Shown: one piece after another, positions 28,840 through 32,682 of the stretch | Layout: every line of letters begins with the position of its first letter | Position numbering within the stretch: the first letter of the stretch is position 1 | Source of the DNA: a virus | Reading direction: 5' to 3' (one strand) | Virus record (IMG/VR): IMGVR_UViG_3300009059_000037 | Span: 1-32,682 of that record | DNA length: 32,682 nucleotides | Program-made: the position numbers and the translations under genes | Notes under the pieces: generated by a model | What the model saw: only the letters and a program-made list of their open reading frames with translations | Told to the model about the DNA's origin: nothing | The model's database searches: none

Positions 28840-29610
28840 ATGAAAACAGCCATAATCAATACCCTGCAGCATTCGACAAATCTAATTATATCCCCAGATG
28901 CAGATGGAATTCTTTCAGCAGAGTTTTTAAATCGACATAACGGTTCTAAAGTCGTCGGCACATACGACAAAAATATTTTATGTCTCGCCGATGGTATAGA
29001 TCCGTCAGAATGTTTGTTTGTTGATTGCGATATGAATCGTTCGGAATATGTGTCAATCGGAAATCATATGAGGCTTTTAGTCGACGGGATGGCACTAAAC
29101 TCGTTTAATCCGAATGTACACTTCGCCGAAAAGATATACACTAACAAGTTCCCATACGCAACCGCTTTTTTAATCGCCGACGCGATAGAGGTTCCTACAT
29201 CTCACTCTGACCATCTACGCATGGCATATGCAGATTCGACTCTAAGAAACATGGAGTCGTATGCAAGGAATATGCGAGCATGGTCTACTCGGATGAGCCA
29301 TCCTTCTATTGACTACATTATTGAGAATTCTCCAGAATCTATTGAAGCAGATAATCTATTTAGAAAAACCCAAACAAGCCAAGCATTGGTTTCTAAGAGG
29401 TTTGGAAAGGCTAGGTACATAGATACCCTAAACAATGCCTTTGAACTCTCTGGTGTGCCCTTTGAGCCGATTTTAGACGGTAAGAAGTACGTGTCCGACA
29501 AGGTAGGTATTAACACGGTAATGAGATATAGTAAGGATATAATTTCTTATGCTGAAGTATATATGGGAGAGTATTCTGTTACATATGATGAAGAGGTTGA
29601 TTGGAAATGA
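28840..29610 (+). CDS. Degenerate DHH phosphoesterase-like protein
   Basis: A 256-residue protein. TNLIISPDADGILSAEFL (Asp20, Asp22) matches motif I of DHH phosphoesterases, ECLFVDCDMN (Asp62) matches motif II, and the later YATAFLIADAI with AYADSTLRN (Asp132) matches the closing helix and fourth Asp. The signature third motif, normally DHH, reads GNHM (only His76 kept). DHH proteins hydrolyse short nucleotides or act as exonucleases using two metal ions; the altered motif suggests a lost or changed activity. The frame opens with TTG at 28831, but the ATG at 28840 is preferred, with AGGAG 12 bases ahead. It is the first gene of a rightward operon and overlaps the next by four bases. Confidence 0.6.
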   Translation: MKTAIINTLQHSTNLIISPDADGILSAEFLNRHNGSKVVGTYDKNILCLADGIDPSECLFVDCDMNRSEYVSIGNHMRLLVDGMALNSFNPNVHFAEKIYTNKFPYATAFLIADAIEVPTSHSDHLRMAYADSTLRNMESYARNMRAWSTRMSHPSIDYIIENSPESIEADNLFRKTQTSQALVSKRFGKARYIDTLNNAFELSGVPFEPILDGKKYVSDKVGINTVMRYSKDIISYAEVYMGEYSVTYDEEVDWK

Positions 29611-30599
29611 TTCGTATACCTTCGATTCCTCCGCTAGTTGGTAAGGTTAATGCTCCAAAGATAAATACAAACCAAAACATAAAAACAATTTTTATTTCTA
29701 TTGCAAGTTATCGAGATCCAGATCTTGTGAATACAGTTAGAAATGCCTATGAGAATGCTGCATTTAAAAATAGGTTGTTTTTTTCTATTGTTTCCCAGGC
29801 TGCCCCACAAGAACATCCAGATCTTTCTTTTATTCCAGAAGAACAACTAAGATATGAAAAAATTTCTTGGCAAGAAAGCCAGGGAGCATGTTGGGCAAGA
29901 GAAATTGCATCTAGAAGAATTGAACACGATTATTATTTACAAATAGATTCTCATTCTAGATTTATTCCAAACTGGGATAAGGTTGTTCTTGAAAATTATG
30001 TTATGTGTGAAAAACATTGGGGATCTGATATAGCCTTTACCATGCACCCAAGAGGTTTTAGAAGAAACCACGAAACTGGAGAAGAAAACTTTTATGATTT
30101 TGGAAAGAAGCCACTAGTCGGTTTTATGGGCTGGAAAGAAGGAGAGTCAATGCCATGGCCAATATGGTATGACGTTGAGTACTCTAAGTACGGATATGAA
30201 GCCTACTTCCTTTGTGCTAACTCCTTGTTTTGCGATGCAAAAATTATAAAGGCTATTCCATATGATCATCAACTGTACTTTATTGGCGAAGAACCAACCT
30301 TGGCCTTGAGGTTTTATACCAGGGGAGTCAAATTGATCAACCCATCTTTCCATTATATGTGGCATGCCTATAACGACGAGTACAGAACAGATAAGAGAAG
30401 GCTACACTGGGATGATAACCCCGATTGGGATAACATGAACGGGCATTCTTATAATAGGGCTGCTAAGATTCTAACTGGGGATATGTCTTTAGGCGTATAT
30501 GGCATAGGCTCAAAAGAATTATATGATCAGTTCCAGGAAAAATCTGGAATTACCCTGCATGATAAGCGTGAACATATCATAGGTCACTATAAGGTATAA
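29607..30599 (+). CDS. GlcNAc-type glycosyltransferase 2
   Basis: A 330-residue GT-A type glycosyltransferase of the PF11397-like group and a paralogue of the gene at 21228-22145. Shared motifs are IFISIASYRDPDLVNTV, FSIVSQAAPQEHP, YYLQIDSHSRFIPNWDKV, AFTMHPRGF and FIGEEPTLALRFYTRGVKLI. The DSH triplet in the metal-site strand replaces a normal DxD, as in paralogue 1. The ATG at 29607 overlaps the preceding stop (ATGA) and is preferred over an in-frame TTG at 29601. The second copy on the opposite strand may act on a different acceptor. No zinc-ribbon partner adjoins it, unlike paralogue 1. Confidence 0.85.
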   Translation: MIRIPSIPPLVGKVNAPKINTNQNIKTIFISIASYRDPDLVNTVRNAYENAAFKNRLFFSIVSQAAPQEHPDLSFIPEEQLRYEKISWQESQGACWAREIASRRIEHDYYLQIDSHSRFIPNWDKVVLENYVMCEKHWGSDIAFTMHPRGFRRNHETGEENFYDFGKKPLVGFMGWKEGESMPWPIWYDVEYSKYGYEAYFLCANSLFCDAKIIKAIPYDHQLYFIGEEPTLALRFYTRGVKLINPSFHYMWHAYNDEYRTDKRRLHWDDNPDWDNMNGHSYNRAAKILTGDMSLGVYGIGSKELYDQFQEKSGITLHDKREHIIGHYKV

Positions 30600-30600
30600 T
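30595..30600 (+). promoter_or_regulatory. Possible -10 box of the methyltransferase gene
   Basis: TATAAT overlapping the stop codon of the glycosyltransferase gene. It lacks the TG extension and a good -35, so read-through from upstream may be more important. Confidence 0.35.
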
Positions 30601-30629
30601 GTTTATATACGATCAGAATAAGGTAAATT

Positions 30630-31343
30630 ATGAAGCATGAATATTTAAATGGCGATGCTATGGAAGAAATTGTTGTAGATGAGTCTATTGAGTTGTTTAT
30701 TCTGCACCCTCCGTATTTTGGAGTTGACGTCAATAGATATGCTAGACCTGAAAAACAACTAAATAAAGTAAAAAACAAAAAAGCCTTTATTAAAAATCTT
30801 GTCAAGGTTACGCACAACGCAGCCAAAGCCTTAAAGCATAATGGAAGCATTCTTATGGTTCTGCCATCATCAGATTATGACTTGATGCATAGATATCTAT
30901 CTACCGTTGCAAAAAAATCAAATCTTCAACATAATGTTACTATGGTCTGGTCATACTATGATCAGGAAACCGCTGATGGAATCTATCCTTCTTACGCATA
31001 TGTTATACATCTATCAAAAGGACTTCCCAGACATGACAAAGAGTACATTAACAAACACCTTAATCCTATTTTAGAGTTTAAGAATGATCATGAACAATTG
31101 AGAGAGTTATACGCTACCCTGGCATATACCTCAGATGCAATGTCATTAGAATTAACCAAACACTTAATTAAGATGTTTACACTTGAAGGAGATACTGTTT
31201 CAGAACTCTTTGGAGGAACAGGAACTGTTGTTCTTGCAGCAGAAAGCACAGGACGCAACTCTGTCTATAATGACATATCGGAGATACAGTTAAAACTTGC
31301 TAGGAAGCGTTTTGCTGATTTTAAGAAGACTGAGAAGGATTAG
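30630..31343 (+). CDS. N4/N6 DNA methyltransferase-like protein with HPPY motif
   Basis: A 237-residue protein of the beta-class amino-methyltransferase layout: the target-base motif comes first (ELFILHPPYFGVD, about residue 27), and the SAM-binding motif last (VSELFGGTGTVVLAAESTGR, about residue 195, followed by NSVYNDIS). Such enzymes add methyl groups to adenine or cytosine amino groups and would protect phage DNA from host nucleases. The catalytic motif is HPPY rather than the common DPPY or SPPY. No target-recognition domain is obvious, so the site specificity cannot be told. The ATG has AAGG eight bases ahead. Its 3-prime end overlaps a minus-strand mini-gene by 23 bases. Confidence 0.8.
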   Translation: MKHEYLNGDAMEEIVVDESIELFILHPPYFGVDVNRYARPEKQLNKVKNKKAFIKNLVKVTHNAAKALKHNGSILMVLPSSDYDLMHRYLSTVAKKSNLQHNVTMVWSYYDQETADGIYPSYAYVIHLSKGLPRHDKEYINKHLNPILEFKNDHEQLRELYATLAYTSDAMSLELTKHLIKMFTLEGDTVSELFGGTGTVVLAAESTGRNSVYNDISEIQLKLARKRFADFKKTEKD

Positions 31344-31443
31344 TCTTACAGGTACAGTTACCACCACAGCCTTCTTCTTTAACAATGTCGATTGCTTCTT
31401 TAGATGTACCCTTTTTTGGAGACAGGATCTGGAATAGTTTCAT
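31321..31443 (-). CDS. 40-residue Cys-containing mini-protein
   Basis: A short frame reading MKLFQILSPKKGTSKEAIDI, then VKEEGCGGNCTCKTNPSQSS. Three Cys occur as C-x3-C-x-C, a possible metal site. The start is chosen because TGCTATACT ends six bases before the ATG, the same geometry as in nine other genes of the window. It ends within the methyltransferase gene, overlapping by 23 bases tail-to-tail. Function unknown. Confidence 0.55.
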   Translation of the reverse strand: MKLFQILSPKKGTSKEAIDIVKEEGCGGNCTCKTNPSQSS

Positions 31444-31449
31444 AGATTC

Positions 31450-31458
31450 AGTATAGCA
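31450..31458 (-). promoter_or_regulatory. Extended -10 promoter, leaderless type
   Basis: TGCTATACT on the minus strand, six bases before the ATG at 31443. The geometry is typical of the leaderless set. Confidence 0.55.
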
Positions 31459-31583
31459 CAAAATCTGAAAAATTATTTATTTTCACTTTGTGGTAAATCT
31501 GAATATTTTTATTAAATGTACGATACATAATTTTAAAAAAAGCAAATCAAAATAATAGTGAGCACATAATTGTGGATCAGATA

Positions 31584-31617
31584 CTAAATTGATCTGCTAA
31601 ATTGATCTGCTAAATTG
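31584..31617. repeat. 13-base tandem direct repeats
   Basis: CTAAATTGATCTG occurs at 31584-31596 and 31597-31609, followed by a partial copy to 31617. Each full unit holds a GATC. They lie in a 226-base gap between genes and could be operators, iteron-like sites or the remains of slippage. Confidence 0.7.
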
Positions 31618-31628
31618 TTGAGGCATAG

Positions 31629-31658
31629 GGTACCACCCTCATTTAATTGGATGGTACC
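31629..31658. repeat. Inverted repeat GGTACCA / TGGTACC
   Basis: Seven-base arms at 31629-31635 and 31652-31658 with a 16-base spacer. There is no T-run on either side, so it is not a standard terminator. It directly follows the last gene of the leftward small-gene operon and may protect or end its message by another mechanism. Confidence 0.5.
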
Positions 31659-31669
31659 GCCCCCACTAA

Positions 31670-31963
31670 CTATGTTTTGACCCTACTTAAAATAGGGACT
31701 ACCTTTTGGTCATAGTGGTATTTGAGTGTTTTGATGTCCTCAGATTGCTTAGCATCTATTTTGTTAATACCTAAATCTTTTAACACTTTACTAGTTTCTA
31801 CTACAATAGTTTTAGCAAATGCAACACCTAATAGTTTTAATCCTAAAGGTATTGCAACTACCGCGCCTATTGTTAGTACTAACATAATAATTGCCATAAA
31901 AATAAGTGAGTATTGGACTACATTAGCAAACCATTCAAATGGTGATGTAATAAAATCTAACAT
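31670..31963 (-). CDS. Small membrane protein
   Basis: A 97-residue protein. Two hydrophobic segments fill residues about 15-50 (VQYSLIFMAIIMLVLTIGAV and AIPLGLKLLGVAF), and the C-terminal half is soluble, Lys/Asp-rich (KDLGINKIDAKQSEDIKTLK). Topology suggests a membrane hairpin with a cytoplasmic tail. A TAGGAGATAC site precedes the ATG. It is the last of the leftward small-gene operon. A holin or host-membrane modifier is possible; no family is recognised. Confidence 0.65.
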   Translation of the reverse strand: MLDFITSPFEWFANVVQYSLIFMAIIMLVLTIGAVVAIPLGLKLLGVAFAKTIVVETSKVLKDLGINKIDAKQSEDIKTLKYHYDQKVVPILSRVKT

Positions 31964-31970
31964 GTATCTC

Positions 31971-32180
31971 CTAGTCTGATGTAGTGAGTGTTGATACTGG
32001 AGTGAGTGAGTCTAGGTAATCTTGACGTACCTTAGACATAACTCTATCTATCTGTGCGTATGCGTTAGCACAGTTATAGCAATAGGTTTCTGTGTTAATG
32101 CCTAGCATAAAGGCATCTGTACCACTATAGACCAATTCTGTTGAGTCACAGTTAATTACCTTGCATGTATTTGTATTCAT
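31971..32180 (-). CDS. Small CxxC protein
   Basis: A 69-residue protein with Cys in the pattern C-x4-C near the start (TCKVINCDSTE) and C-x2-C at residues about 34-37 (YCYNCANAYAQIDRVMS), suggesting a zinc-binding knuckle followed by an amphipathic helix. The tail is Thr/Ser-rich. AAGAGAT lies a few bases before the ATG. It follows a similarly Cys-patterned mini-gene in the same operon. Function unknown; early-acting host-interaction proteins of this sort are common. Confidence 0.6.
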   Translation of the reverse strand: MNTNTCKVINCDSTELVYSGTDAFMLGINTETYCYNCANAYAQIDRVMSKVRQDYLDSLTPVSTLTTSD

Positions 32181-32184
32181 TTAT

Positions 32185-32289
32185 TTATCTCTTTTCTGTT
32201 GTGCATGAACATGGGTTGATTGTTATTTGTTTATTTTTTTGTGTCACTATAGCAAGCGTGTTGCATGATGAACATAGGTATAGGTGCAT
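32185..32289 (-). CDS. 34-residue CxxC/CxC mini-protein
   Basis: A short frame reading MHLYLCSSCNTLAIVTQKNK, then QITINPCSCTTEKR. The CSSC and CSC pairs are spaced like a small zinc ribbon. The ATG overlaps the stop of the gene upstream by one base (TAATG), and it ends four bases before the next gene. Coupling in a dense operon plus the Cys pattern make it likely to be real despite its size. Confidence 0.55.
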   Translation of the reverse strand: MHLYLCSSCNTLAIVTQKNKQITINPCSCTTEKR

Positions 32290-32381
32290 TAGAATTCGCT
32301 ATCCTTATCTAACATAGTAGGGATTAGTACAATTATAGCGCATAGCACTGACAAGGCTAGGACAATAAGGGGTAGGCTCAT
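32289..32381 (-). CDS. 30-residue single-span membrane mini-protein
   Basis: MSLPLIVLALSVLCAIIVLI followed by PTMLDKDSEF. Almost the whole protein is one membrane segment, with a short acidic tail. The ATG directly abuts the stop of the gene upstream, and its own stop overlaps the next start. Small single-span phage proteins of this sort can act on host membranes or membrane proteins, but nothing specific can be said. Confidence 0.55.
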   Translation of the reverse strand: MSLPLIVLALSVLCAIIVLIPTMLDKDSEF

Positions 32382-32591
32382 TTACTTACCTACCTTTTTG
32401 TTACCATATAGGGACATGTAGCGTTTAACAATATACTTAGCCTTATCCATAGGGTACTTATTGTTTAGTATTTGACATTGGCGTAATGTCAATGCGTACT
32501 TAGGGACAGGGGCGTAACCTGCTGCCTCTAATCCAAACTCTTTAGCAATATCAGAGCGTATTTCGTTATAGTAGTTATTTAATGTAGTCAT
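32382..32591 (-). CDS. Small soluble protein, first visible gene of the right-end operon
   Basis: A 69-residue basic, helical protein (NYYNEIRSDIAKEFGLEAAG, then RQCQILNNKYPMDKAKYIVK). AAAGGTGG precedes the ATG. The 91 bases to its right contain only short frames and a possible stop of a gene beyond the window. No extended -10 box is visible before it, so it may be read from upstream. The family is not recognised; similar small basic proteins in early operons are often DNA or RNA binding. Confidence 0.6.
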   Translation of the reverse strand: MTTLNNYYNEIRSDIAKEFGLEAAGYAPVPKYALTLRQCQILNNKYPMDKAKYIVKRYMSLYGNKKVGK

Positions 32592-32682
32592 TTTTGACCA
32601 CCTTTCTTTTTTAGTTAATAGGGGCTAAGTTTTATTTGCTTTAGATTTATTTGCTCTATTTCTAGAGGCTCACCCTAAAGGC

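Noticed and set aside
28806-28970. Long version of the holin-like gene starting at 28970
   Set aside because: The extra part overlaps the divergent DHH-like gene and both promoters; the ATG at 28805 has the promoter geometry expected.
31448-31528. A 26-codon minus-strand frame before the 40-codon gene
   Set aside because: No ribosome binding site, and it runs through the -10 box of the next gene.
32662-32682. Possible 3-prime end of another minus-strand gene at the right edge
   Set aside because: Only six codons are visible before a stop, which is not enough to call.
1-32682. tRNA genes, integrase, repressor or other lysogeny genes
   Set aside because: I looked for cloverleaf-like segments and recombinase motifs and found none that could be supported by eye.

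Overview
The window looks like the structural and adhesion region of a tailed double-stranded DNA phage (Caudoviricetes), AT-rich and compact, with gene-to-gene overlaps of the TAATG or ATGA type throughout. No terminase, integrase, repressor, polymerase or tRNA gene is visible, so this is part of a larger genome. Three things point, tentatively, to an actinobacterial host, perhaps a small-genome freshwater lineage. Many genes appear to be leaderless, with an extended -10 box (TGnTATAAT or TGnTATACT) only 5 to 9 bases before the ATG. One virion protein carries a PASTA domain and mucin-like Thr linkers of the TTTTTTVAP type. The ribonucleotide reductase is a B12-dependent class II enzyme. Host assignment is inference.

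Reading leftward on the minus strand from about 28.3 kb, the first block (28.3-15.8 kb) is a bank of small adhesin, tail-fibre and baseplate-like proteins. It holds three BppU-like small proteins, a collagen-like protein, a PASTA/fibronectin-III/poly-Thr protein, two long repetitive fibres, shared C-terminal knob modules, a GlcNAc-type glycosyltransferase flanked by two zinc-ribbon miniproteins, and one oppositely oriented lysozyme gene. Several of these genes have their own promoter. The next block (15.8-9.8 kb) runs from a tail fibre through a Cys-rich repeat protein (about 25 units of 12-13 residues inserted in a beta-sandwich) to two tandem paralogues that resemble DUF6065, and ends at a strong terminator at 9.82-9.85 kb. 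Then come the class II ribonucleotide reductase with its own promoter, a 1255-residue LamG-like virion protein, and the head module: a small unknown protein, portal, prohead protease fused to a scaffold with an apparent nested scaffold gene, and the N-terminal third or so of the major capsid protein, cut by the window edge.

To the right of 28.3 kb the strands diverge. A compact promoter-hairpin-T7-promoter unit lies at 28.26-28.34 kb. A holin-like membrane protein (minus) and a rightward operon (degenerate DHH phosphoesterase-like protein, second GlcNAc-type glycosyltransferase, N4/N6 DNA methyltransferase) share a divergent promoter at 28.81 kb. The right end holds a leftward operon of five very small genes (30-97 codons), two of them not previously called, rich in CxxC motifs and membrane segments.

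Putting promoters and terminators together gives a transcription map on the minus strand: 28.27 to 27.79 kb; 27.78 to 27.04; 27.04 to 26.01; 26.01 to 21.23; 21.22 to 20.75; 20.10 to 19.58; 19.57 to 18.92; 18.90 to 15.84; 15.84 to 9.82 (terminator); 9.80 to 7.73; 7.72 to 3.94; and 3.93 leftward through the capsid gene. Functional names rest on motifs read by eye; no database search was possible.
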